From Acidobacteriota bacterium (GTDB lineage Bacteria; Acidobacteriota; Blastocatellia; Pyrinomonadales; Pyrinomonadaceae), in contig JADKBM010000001.1 in NCBI GenBank assembly GCA_016715115.1, forward strand, positions 186,001-250,000: a DNA stretch of 64,000 nt. The letters run 5' to 3'. Below are positions 27,242 through 34,810 of the stretch, in pieces. The stretch's first letter is position 1. The number at the start of each line of letters is the position of its first letter. Position numbers and translations under genes: made by a program. The notes under the pieces are model-generated. The model saw only the letters and a program-made list of their open reading frames with translations. It was not told where the DNA came from and did no database searches.

Positions 27242-27553
27242 TGAGAGTGCAGAGTGCATAGTGCATAGAGCAGAGTGACACAGTGCAGAGTGCAGAGTGC
27301 AGAGTGCATAGAGCAGAGTGCAGAGTGCAGAGTGCATAGAGCAGAGTGCACAGTGCAGAGTGCAGAGTGCACAGTGCAGAGTGCACAGTGCAGAGTGCAG
27401 AATGCACAGTGCAGAGTGCATAATAGGTTCGAGTTTCAAAATCGGCGCTCTGACAGCAACTTTGCACTATGCACTCTGCTCTATGCACTCCCCACTGTGC
27501 ACTATGCACTCTGCACTCTGCACTCTGCTCTATGCACTATGCACTCTGCACTA
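27242..27553. repeat. Heptamer arms facing each other (element H4)
   Basis: 27242-27423 has GTGCAGA, GTGCATA and GTGCACA units; 27464-27553 has the complementary units; the core is about 40 bp. It separates two minus-strand genes. The left edge is 6 nt from the GNAT start and the right edge supplies the stop codon of the acyl-CoA dehydrogenase (27551-27553). Confidence 0.9.
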
Positions 27554-28726
27554 TTTCGTGATCAACTTCGCGATCGTCTGGAGCTGCATATTCGATGTCC
27601 CTTCATATATCGAACCGATCTTCGAATCGCGCCAGAATTTTTCGACCGGGTAATCCTTGACGTAACCGTAGCCGCCGTACAGCTCGATCGCTTTCGACGA
27701 CACCTTTTCGGCGACGCGCGAGGTGTAAAGTTTGGCGATCGCGGCTTCCTTCAAAAACGGTTTGCCCGCGTCTTTCAGGCGTGCGGCGTTGTAGGTCACG
27801 AGCCGCGCGGCCTCGATCTCGACCGCCATCTCGGCAAGCTGGAACTGAACCGCTTGGAAACTGTTGATCGCCGCGCCGAACTGCTCGCGCTCGGCCGTGT
27901 ATTTGAGCGCGCATTCGTACGCGCCCTGCGCGATCCCAAGCATCTGCGCGGCGATCCCGATGCGGCCTTCGTTTAGCGTCTCGATCGAAACCTTGTAGCC
28001 CTTGCCGACCTCGCCGAGGACGTTTTCTTTCGGAACCTTGCAGTTCTCGAGGATGAGTTCCGTCGTCGAACTCGCGCGGATGCCGAGCTTGTCTTCCTTT
28101 TTGCCGACGGTGAATCCTTCAAACCCTTTCTCGACAATAAATGCGGTGATTCCGCGGTAACCCGCTTCGGGATTGATGTTGGCGAAAACGATGAATATCT
28201 CGGCCTCGTTCCCGTTGGTGATCCAGAGTTTCTGGCCGTTCAGTTCCCAATGGTCGCCCTTGTCGACCGCCTTGGTCTTGAGCGCGAAGGCGTCGGAACC
28301 CGAACCTGCTTCGCTCAAAGCGTAGGCGCCGACGCGGCCCGTCGCCATCTGCGGCAAGTACTTCTTCTTGATCTCGTCATTGCCCCAACGCATAAACGCG
28401 TTCGTGCAGAGCGTGTTGTGGACGTCGACGAACACCGAAACGCTCGCATCGACGCGCGCAAGTTCTTCGATCGCAAGAATTGCGTTGAAGATCGTCGAAC
28501 CGGCGCCGCCGAATTCCTCGGGCGATTCGATCGCCATCAAGCCGAGTTCGAAACATTGTTTGATGAGTTCCGGATCAAGTTTCGACGCGCGCTCCATATG
28601 CTCGACGCGCGGCCGGACCTCGCCTTCGGCAAACTCGCGGACGGACGCCCGAAACAGTTCTTCCTCTTCCGAAAGATCGGTCAATGCCGGCGTATAATTC
28701 TCTCGTTCCAATTGCGTAGCGTTCAT
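27551..28726 (-). CDS. Acyl-CoA dehydrogenase, short/branched-chain type
   Basis: 391 residues, full length for the family. FAD and substrate motifs are clear: YALSEAGSGSDAFALKTKA, LWITNGNEA, and KLGIRASSTTELILENCKVP. The end reads ELYGGYGYVKDYPVEKFWRD then SIYEGTSNMQLQTIA, with the catalytic Glu in YEG. This tail resembles short/branched-chain enzymes (ACADSB, butyryl-CoA dehydrogenase). It oxidises acyl-CoA to enoyl-CoA and passes electrons to ETF. No other beta-oxidation gene is nearby. The stop codon lies in the repeat element. Confidence 0.9.
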   Translation of the reverse strand: MNATQLERENYTPALTDLSEEEELFRASVREFAEGEVRPRVEHMERASKLDPELIKQCFELGLMAIESPEEFGGAGSTIFNAILAIEELARVDASVSVFVDVHNTLCTNAFMRWGNDEIKKKYLPQMATGRVGAYALSEAGSGSDAFALKTKAVDKGDHWELNGQKLWITNGNEAEIFIVFANINPEAGYRGITAFIVEKGFEGFTVGKKEDKLGIRASSTTELILENCKVPKENVLGEVGKGYKVSIETLNEGRIGIAAQMLGIAQGAYECALKYTAEREQFGAAINSFQAVQFQLAEMAVEIEAARLVTYNAARLKDAGKPFLKEAAIAKLYTSRVAEKVSSKAIELYGGYGYVKDYPVEKFWRDSKIGSIYEGTSNMQLQTIAKLITK

Positions 28727-28793
28727 ATTAAATTACCTTCTAAAATTGATGTGAATAAGTTTTAGTAATTACATCATAAGACGCCGCAAGCCT

Positions 28794-29438
28794 TCAAGCG
28801 AGGTAGTCCGGCAGTTCGATTCCGGGCAAAAGCTGCGTGTCCGCGACCGGCTCGCCGAACGCCGTTTCGACGGGGACAAGCCCGGCCCAGATCGGCAGAT
28901 TCATATCCTCGGCATCGTCGATCGGCATTCCCGACCGCGCTTTTGCGGAGGCTTCTTCGATCGTTATCCTGACGACGGTCGTGACATCCAACTCTTTCTG
29001 ATTCGGCAGGCGGGCGTCTTCCCAGCGTCCTTTGAGCACCGAATCCGAGATCGCCTTGAGCGCGTCCATCTTCTCGGAATCGTCCGAAACCGCTTCGCCC
29101 GTTCCGAAAACGACCGCCGACCGGTAATTGATCGAATGGTGAAAGGCCGACCGCGCGAGCACGAGGTCGTCGACCGTCGTCACCGTCAGGCACAGACGCG
29201 ATCGGCCGGCCGCCTGCCCGAGCATCCGCGAGACGTTCGATCCGTGGACATAGATAACGTCACCGACGCGTCCGTAAAGCGTGGGGATCACATACGGCTG
29301 ACCGTCGACAGCGAATCCGAGATGGCACAAATAATTCGCGTCAAGGATCGCGTAAACCGTTTCCCTGTCGTAACTTCCCCGCTTTGCGAGACGTCTGACC
29401 CTATTCCGTTCCGTTTGTTTGAATTCGTTGTTGCTCAT
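28794..29438 (-). CDS. Pyridoxamine 5'-phosphate oxidase-like FMN-binding protein
   Basis: 214 residues. CHLGFAVDGQPYVIPTLYGRVGD and IYVHGSNVSRML form the split-barrel FMN site seen in the NimA-like/Pyridox_ox_2 group. TVVRITIEEASAKARSG near the C-terminus is also typical. These proteins bind a flavin, and some reduce nitro compounds or bind haem; the substrate here is unknown. It ends the strand with an SRPBCC gene just upstream (4-nt gap), so the two are likely co-transcribed. Confidence 0.85.
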   Translation of the reverse strand: MSNNEFKQTERNRVRRLAKRGSYDRETVYAILDANYLCHLGFAVDGQPYVIPTLYGRVGDVIYVHGSNVSRMLGQAAGRSRLCLTVTTVDDLVLARSAFHHSINYRSAVVFGTGEAVSDDSEKMDALKAISDSVLKGRWEDARLPNQKELDVTTVVRITIEEASAKARSGMPIDDAEDMNLPIWAGLVPVETAFGEPVADTQLLPGIELPDYLA

Positions 29439-29442
29439 CCTC

Positions 29443-29874
29443 TTAGTCTTCGTAGCGCTCCGTGTACGGGACGCGCTTTCCCTTTTCCAGATACCGGCGC
29501 AGGATTCTCAGGTACAGCGCCCAGCAAAATGACGAATGACGGAAATGTCCGCTCGTTTCGGACCAGCCCGTGTGGCGAAACTGAAGGCGTGTGCCGGATC
29601 CTTCTTCGACAACCACGAAACCGACCTTTGTTCCGATCCAATCGTCCGTCGCGTCGGTGATCGTGAGCTCGAATTCGCGGTTGAGTTCGAAGAGCGAAAC
29701 CCGGGCCTTCCACTGATACTCCGGGCCGAAACCCAGCTCGTATTCGGCATCCGTCGCGACCGTTCCGCGGCAAGTTTCCGTCCACCATTCATCGAGAAAA
29801 GCCGGTTCCGAAACGGCTGCGAAGACCTTCGCGAGCGGCGCCGCAATGCTCAGATCGTGTTTTATGTCCGCCAT
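29443..29874 (-). CDS. SRPBCC (AHSA1-like) ligand-binding protein
   Basis: 143 residues from the ATG at 29874. The longer reading to 30174 runs through a dispersed repeat and is rejected. The START/Bet v1-like fold shows in IKHDLSIAAPLAKVFAAVSEP, LDEWWTETC, YELGFGPEYQWKARV, VVEEGSGTRLQFRHTGW and the final helix CWALYLRILRRYLEKG. Such proteins bind hydrophobic ligands or aid enzymes. It lies 4 nt before the FMN-binding protein gene. Confidence 0.85.
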   Translation of the reverse strand: MADIKHDLSIAAPLAKVFAAVSEPAFLDEWWTETCRGTVATDAEYELGFGPEYQWKARVSLFELNREFELTITDATDDWIGTKVGFVVVEEGSGTRLQFRHTGWSETSGHFRHSSFCWALYLRILRRYLEKGKRVPYTERYED

Positions 29875-29879
29875 CAGAT

Positions 29880-30180
29880 CAAGCCCCCGGAAGACAATAT
29901 AATCGCCCGCCGCACTTTCGCCAACCGGCGGATTTCGTTTCAACGCAGATTGCGCATTAGGCGTCGTGCGGCCGCGGTTGCCCGCCCGCTCACGCAGGCG
30001 GTACTGACTCGCTGATCGTCGGGTTGACGCGTTGCCGCGGCCGCACGTCGCGAAAGCCCGAAATATCCCAAATCTCGGACCTGACGCCGATCGCCCGGAT
30101 ATTCGAATCGTCAGGTTGATTCGCGGCACACGCGGCAAGGCAGAAGTTCTTTTGCGAGTCGTCAGGTTTCTCAAAGCTCC
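29880..30180. repeat. Dispersed intergenic repeat B, minus-oriented copy
   Basis: 29955-30170 is similar in reverse complement to 39850-40075. Shared parts include the GCGGTACTGACTCGCTGATC / GATCAGCGAGTCAGTACCGC segment, CCGAAATATCCCAAATCTCG, and CGGCAAGGCAGAAGTTC. No gene is supported; an open frame here is only an extension of the SRPBCC gene. Confidence 0.75.
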
Positions 30181-30244
30181 CGAATCCGGAATATCTGGGA
30201 GTCTGTCGGAAAATGCCGTTTGAGAACTGAATCTACTTCTTCAA

Positions 30245-30485
30245 GCGTGTGGAGCACGTGAACTTGCGATAGCACCACGTGAAGCGGAGCGAAACGTGGT
30301 GACTCGTCGCGATTGACTCATCCGAGCGTGTGGAACTCGCGGACCTTTTGCATCAATGAGAGTTACGCGTGTTACACACGCTTTGGAAGTCAGGGCGACG
30401 GGCCACCACGTTCCGCTCCGCTTCACGTGGTGCTATCGTATGTGCGTGTGCTCCGCACACTGAATCGAATTCCCCGACAGGCTTC
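30245..30485. repeat. Dispersed repeat A, copy 3, with internal inverted copy
   Basis: 30409-30470 matches copies 1 and 2 (TTCCGCTCCGCTTCACGTGG, GTGTGCTCCGCACACTGAA). Just before it, 30255-30300 carries the same sequence inverted (CGATAGCACCACGTGAAGCG), so this copy is a large inverted repeat. 30486-30622 holds the promoter region of the next gene with no clear motif. Confidence 0.7.
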
Positions 30486-30622
30486 GAGAACAACTTTGCG
30501 TACCTTGCGAGCTTTGCGTGAAGCCTCCCGCTAGGTAATTCAACGATGTGACCGCGGATCATCGTCCGTTTGCGGCGAAGCGAGCTATTGAGCTAGCATC
30601 ATTCTAGCTAACACCCGTCGCG

Positions 30623-31693
30623 ATGAATTCAGCCAAAGATCCCGAAAAACCCGAGTCAAGCACGTCGAAGCATCTCAACCGCGTGAAGATCGCGGCGATT
30701 GTCCTGACGTGTCTCGGAATCGCGCTTTTCGGTTATTTTCTTTATTCGGTCGGATTCCGAGAAGTCCTCGACGGCATCGGACGGATCGGATTCGGTGGAT
30801 TTGCGGTCGTCATCTTGCTCTATTTCGGACGGATCATCGTGCGCGGCATCGCCTGGACGCTCACCGTCCACGATCCGTACAGGCTGACCTTGCGCGACAC
30901 GATCCCGGCCGTCATCATCGGCGAAGCGATGAGCAGCGTGATCCCGCTCGGGATCGTGGTTTCGGGCACTTCGAAGGCCATCGCCGTTCGAAAGAAAGTT
31001 CCGATCGTCGTCGGACTCTCGTCCGTCGCCACCGAAAACCTGTTCTATTCGCTCGCTACCGGACTGTTCATCGCCTTGGGCGCGTTCATTTTTTTGCGCA
31101 CGTTCGATCTCGCCGGCGGCTGGACGATCACGCTCGACTCGTTGATCGTCGTCATCTCGCTCCTTCTGCTGTTCGGCATCCTGATGGTCGTCCGTCAATG
31201 GCACATCGCTTCGGCCGTCTGCGACCGGATCTACGACCGCGGCCATTTGCGCGGAATTCTCGAACACGGCCGGCTTCAGGTGCGGCTTTTCGAGAATCTG
31301 ATCTACGGTTTCTATCGGCGTTACCCGCGACGCTTTGTCCCGATCTTCCTGCTTCAGATCGTCTTTCATCTTTTCGGCGTCATCGAGGTCGTTTTTTTGC
31401 TCTGGAAACTCGGTGAGGTCCCGAGTCTTCTGAATTCCGTGCTGCTCGAATCCGTCAGCCGCCTGATCGCGATACTTTTCAAACTCGTACCGTTTACGAT
31501 CGGCGTCGATGAGGCGAGCGCCGAGCTTGCCGTCGAAACGCTCGCGATCGGCGCGGGGATCGGGGTGACGCTCGCGATAATTCGAAAGGGCCGCGTCCTT
31601 TTTTGGGCGATCGTCGGCGCGGCCCTGATCTTCAAACGCGGAATCTCGTTTCGGGAGTTGCGGAAGATCGGCCTCCCAAAGTCGTCAGAGTGA
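30623..31693 (+). CDS. Flippase-like integral membrane protein (LPG synthase TM/UPF0104 type)
   Basis: 356 residues with about eight TM helices. Visible family features: KIAAIVLTCLGIALFGYFLY as helix 1, GRIIVRGIAWTLTVHD, the segment VIIGEAMSSVIPLGIVVSGTSKAIAVRK with a conserved Gly/Ser/Thr pattern, and the C-terminal LVPFTIGVDEASAELAV. These occur in the lysylphosphatidylglycerol synthase TM (AglD/MprF) domain group, thought to move lipids. No catalytic synthase domain is attached. Substrate unknown. Confidence 0.82.
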   Translation: MNSAKDPEKPESSTSKHLNRVKIAAIVLTCLGIALFGYFLYSVGFREVLDGIGRIGFGGFAVVILLYFGRIIVRGIAWTLTVHDPYRLTLRDTIPAVIIGEAMSSVIPLGIVVSGTSKAIAVRKKVPIVVGLSSVATENLFYSLATGLFIALGAFIFLRTFDLAGGWTITLDSLIVVISLLLLFGILMVVRQWHIASAVCDRIYDRGHLRGILEHGRLQVRLFENLIYGFYRRYPRRFVPIFLLQIVFHLFGVIEVVFLLWKLGEVPSLLNSVLLESVSRLIAILFKLVPFTIGVDEASAELAVETLAIGAGIGVTLAIIRKGRVLFWAIVGAALIFKRGISFRELRKIGLPKSSE

Positions 31694-31753
31694 AAAGCGC
31701 CGTTTCGCCCCGACTACTTGTCAATCCCAAGCCGCCTTCTCTATACTTAGGTG

Positions 31754-32308
31754 ATGGCGCCCGGAACGGACGCCGGGAGTAAATTGTTGAATCCGAAGAC
31801 ACATCAGGGAATGCTCAGCGCGAAAGGGTTTCGTTTCGCGATCGTTGCCGCGCGTTGGAATGATTTTCTAACGTCGAAGCTTGTCGAAGGCGCGCTCGAC
31901 GCGCTCGAACGGCTCGGAGCCGACGAGTCCGACGTCGAGATCTTCAAGGTCCCGGGATCGTTCGAACTTCCGCTGACGGCGAAAAAGATCGCGAGCGGCG
32001 GCAAGTTTGACTCCGTCATTTGCCTCGGCGCCGTGATTCGCGGCGAAACGCCGCATTTCGAATACGTTGCGGGCGAGGCCGCGAAAGGCACCGCACAGGT
32101 CGCGATGCAAACGGGCGTTCCCGTGCTTTTCGGTGTCGTCACGGCGGACACGCTCGAACAGGCCATCAACCGCGCCGGGGTGAAATCCGGCAATAAAGGC
32201 TTCGAGGCCGCGATGTCGGCGGTCGAACTCGTGAATCTGTACAGAGGGATCGACGGCGGCGAGGAGTCGGCGGAGATAAAGGAAAAGGTTTTTCCGCACG
32301 TAGTTTGA
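31754..32308 (+). CDS. ribH: 6,7-dimethyl-8-ribityllumazine synthase
   Basis: 184 residues from the ATG at 31754 (GTG at 31751 also possible). It condenses 5-amino-6-ribitylaminouracil with dihydroxybutanone phosphate in riboflavin synthesis. Family motifs: FAIVAARWNDF with the substrate Trp, VPGSFELPLTAKK, CLGAVIRGETPHFEYV with the active-site His, and PVLFGVVTADTLEQA. The extra 18 N-terminal residues are not typical. The ribH-nusB order with a 5-nt gap is common in bacteria. Confidence 0.95.
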   Translation: MAPGTDAGSKLLNPKTHQGMLSAKGFRFAIVAARWNDFLTSKLVEGALDALERLGADESDVEIFKVPGSFELPLTAKKIASGGKFDSVICLGAVIRGETPHFEYVAGEAAKGTAQVAMQTGVPVLFGVVTADTLEQAINRAGVKSGNKGFEAAMSAVELVNLYRGIDGGEESAEIKEKVFPHVV

Positions 32309-32313
32309 TAATT

Positions 32314-32784
32314 ATGGGAACACGGCGCAAGGCTCGTGAATGTGCTCTTCAAATGTTGTTCGCTGCGGATGTTTCGAAAACGTCGGGCGACGATCTGACA
32401 AGCGCGTATTGGAACGAGATCGGCGAAACCGAAACCGACGAACCGCTCCGAATTTTCTCGAACCGTTTGGCCATCGGCGCGCTCGATAAGATCACCGAGG
32501 TCGATGCGTGCATAAAAACCCGCGCCGAACATTGGCGGATCGAGCGAATGGCGATCGTCGACCGGAACGTTTTGCGGCTCGCCGTTTACGAGTTCCTGTT
32601 TGAGGACACCCCGCATACGGTCGTCATCAACGAAGCGCTCGAGATCGCGCGCCGGTTCTCGACATTCGAAGCCACACAGTTCATCAACGGGATCCTTGAC
32701 GCGATCAAGCAGGATCTTGAAAAATCTTCAACGAAAAAGTCCGACCCATCGGAGAGCGAAAAGTCGCAGGTCTCTTCGGTTTAG
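32314..32784 (+). CDS. nusB: Transcription antitermination protein NusB
   Basis: 156 residues from the ATG at 32314. NusB binds the boxA RNA with NusE (S10) and supports rRNA antitermination. Signature parts: TRRKARECALQMLFAAD at the N-terminus, and RMAIVDRNVLRLAVYEFLFE followed by VVINEALEIARRFST and FINGILDAI. A Ser/Lys-rich tail follows the domain. It is 5 nt after ribH and 15 nt before a CheA-like gene, so probably one operon. Confidence 0.95.
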   Translation: MGTRRKARECALQMLFAADVSKTSGDDLTSAYWNEIGETETDEPLRIFSNRLAIGALDKITEVDACIKTRAEHWRIERMAIVDRNVLRLAVYEFLFEDTPHTVVINEALEIARRFSTFEATQFINGILDAIKQDLEKSSTKKSDPSESEKSQVSSV

Positions 32785-32799
32785 GACGAAGTCCGGCGA

Positions 32800-33927
32800 A
32801 TGAATGAATTTCGCGAAAACTTCCTGAGAGAGTTCATCGAACCGCTCGTAGACCTTTTGCAGAAGATCTCGATCGATCTCTCGAACGATGTCCGCAACGA
32901 CGCGTACCGACTGGTGCATTCCGTAAAGGGTTGCTCGTCCACCTTTGGACTCAAGCACAGTGCCAACCTCGCCTCCGAACTAGAATCCTTGCTTGCGGAA
33001 GGCAATTTCGATGAAACCCGGAAATCACGGATCATCGGCAACCTGTCGGTCCTGATCGAATCATTGAAACGGCCCCAAGTCGAGCCGGAATCCGGTTCGC
33101 GCCGACCCGGCGCAGATTTCATTTCAAAATCGAATCTCTTTTTCAATCGCATTCGCGCCGAGCAATTCCGGCAGCTGGCGGAGCGTGAGAAAACGGCCTT
33201 CTTTTCGGCGCTCGAGAATGGATGCGATCTCTTCCGCGTTTCCGCGGCAGTCAAAACAGAGGCGTTCGTCGACGAGTTTCGCGATCTGCGCCGCAGTCTG
33301 ACCGATGACGGTGACATCATCGCTGTCCTGCCCGGTGGCGACGCGTTCCCCGAAAAGACCGCCTTTGAAATGATCGTCTCGTGCCCTGAGGGCGCACGGC
33401 CGCGGACAGGCGAGCCGGAACTGCTCAACATACGGGACGTGCGGCCGAAATCAACGCAGATGCTTTCCGAAGTCCGCGCCCACGTCGAGCGCGTCAGCAG
33501 CGAAGCGGCGAAGCTCGTCCATCTCGATATCCTTGCGAACGACGCATCGCTCAACGGCAGGTCGGCGCCGATCTTCGAGATACTGATCCATCTGACATCA
33601 AACGCGGTCGATCACGGTATCGAAAAATCCGGACGCGTTGAGGTTCTATTCCTGCGCGATGCAAAGGGCTACGAACTTTCGGTCGCCGACAACGGCGTCG
33701 GGATCGATCTCGAAAAGATTGCGAAACACGCGCCGTCCAATGGGGGAACGGATTTCGACATCCTGTTCGAGCCGCGCTTCACGACCGTTGACAAACCTGC
33801 GGATAACTCGGGACGCGGCATTGGGCTCTTTATCGTCAAAACCGAAGTTGAGAAACTAAACGGCAAAATTTCCGTGAAATCACGTAAAGACCTTGGCACG
33901 CGCTTTGAGATCACGCTGCCGGAATAG
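32800..33927 (+). CDS. CheA-like histidine kinase: Hpt plus ATPase, no CheW domain
   Basis: 375 residues. The N-terminal 100 residues form an Hpt domain with the phospho-acceptor His in LVHSVKGCSSTFG. The C-terminal part is a HATPase: LTSNAVDHGIE (N box), VADNGVGID (G1), GRGIGLFIVKTEV (G2) and GTRFEITLPE. The N box with NAVDHGIE is of CheA type. The usual P5/CheW-like domain and response-regulator domains are absent. It probably passes phosphate to a receiver protein encoded elsewhere. Coupled to nusB (15 nt) and to the next gene (2 nt). Confidence 0.85.
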   Translation: MNEFRENFLREFIEPLVDLLQKISIDLSNDVRNDAYRLVHSVKGCSSTFGLKHSANLASELESLLAEGNFDETRKSRIIGNLSVLIESLKRPQVEPESGSRRPGADFISKSNLFFNRIRAEQFRQLAEREKTAFFSALENGCDLFRVSAAVKTEAFVDEFRDLRRSLTDDGDIIAVLPGGDAFPEKTAFEMIVSCPEGARPRTGEPELLNIRDVRPKSTQMLSEVRAHVERVSSEAAKLVHLDILANDASLNGRSAPIFEILIHLTSNAVDHGIEKSGRVEVLFLRDAKGYELSVADNGVGIDLEKIAKHAPSNGGTDFDILFEPRFTTVDKPADNSGRGIGLFIVKTEVEKLNGKISVKSRKDLGTRFEITLPE

Positions 33928-33929
33928 CT

Positions 33930-34568
33930 ATGTTCAAGACCATCAAACAGTCCATCGGCAGCGGTTTAGTGATCCTCGCGGCATTGGCGGTGATTTCGTC
34001 GGCGATGAACGCCGTCGGCCAGGAACTGCCGGACGAGATCCGTGGTTACAAGGTCGAAAAGGCGAACATCATCATTTCCAACCGGACGGATGCCGTCGAA
34101 AGTAATAAATCCGAGGCGCGCGTTCGCGTCGGCGACCCTGAATTGACCGACAAGTCGCTCTCGGGCATTACGTTCGAGGTGAATGCCGAACTCGATTCGC
34201 TCCGCAACAGCGGAACGGTCGATTTTCTGGCGTTTCATCAATTCAAGGTAAACGGCATCGATGTCAGCATCGACGATTACAACAATTCGTTCGAGTTCAA
34301 GAAGAAGCAGACCTTGTTCCTCCCGAAACCGATCAAGGTCTTCGTCGGAACGTTTCAGACGCTCCGCGGCGCGCTCGGCGAGATCCGCGATTCGAAACCG
34401 GAATGGGAAGTAACCGGCACCGTCTTCGTCTTCGGCAAATTCAAGAAATGGGGAATGAAATTCAAACGCGTCGTCCCGGTCGAGGTTCGTTTGACGATCA
34501 AAAACCCGATCCGCGATCAGAAGATTCTCTCCGAAGTCACTTCCGTTTTTTCAATCGCGGGGACTTGA
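33930..34568 (+). CDS. Exported LEA14/WHy-like protein (tentative)
   Basis: 212 residues with a signal peptide (GLVILAALAVISSAMNAVGQ). The mature protein has alternating beta segments: YKVEKANIIISNRTDAV, SGITFEVNAELDSLRNSGTV, FHQFKVNGIDVSIDDYNN and GKFKKWGMKFKRVVPVEV. The pattern recalls LEA14 and water-stress (WHy) domains, but the match is weak. It lies 2 nt after the CheA-like gene, so it may be translated from the same mRNA. Function unknown. Confidence 0.7.
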   Translation: MFKTIKQSIGSGLVILAALAVISSAMNAVGQELPDEIRGYKVEKANIIISNRTDAVESNKSEARVRVGDPELTDKSLSGITFEVNAELDSLRNSGTVDFLAFHQFKVNGIDVSIDDYNNSFEFKKKQTLFLPKPIKVFVGTFQTLRGALGEIRDSKPEWEVTGTVFVFGKFKKWGMKFKRVVPVEVRLTIKNPIRDQKILSEVTSVFSIAGT

Positions 34569-34810
34569 TCTAGAAGCTTGCAAATTTCGACAACTGAGTT
34601 CCGCCTTCCGGTCTCGCGAATCCAAATTCCTGCACCTTCGTTCAAATTGACCTGAAACCGGTCACGATTCCGTAGCACCCTGACCGTACTGCTCTGTGCG
34701 GCATTCCGCGAGTGGGGCCGCCTAACCTAGCGTTTTCAATACTTTAAGAGTAAGCATCTGTGCGGCACGCCGTTTGCGCTACCCGAAGTGCCCCCGGTGT
34801 GGAGGAAAAT
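34569..34810. other. Promoter region of the first subtilase
   Basis: No gene. It contains the GTGGAGGAAAAT ribosome site directly before 34811. Possible promoter-like AT steps (TTTTCAATACTTTAAG around 34734-34749) are not decisive. Confidence 0.4.

Noticed and set aside
27236..27439. N-terminal extension of the GNAT protein
   Set aside because: It would be translated from the heptamer array; the GNAT fold starts at the ATG at 27235.
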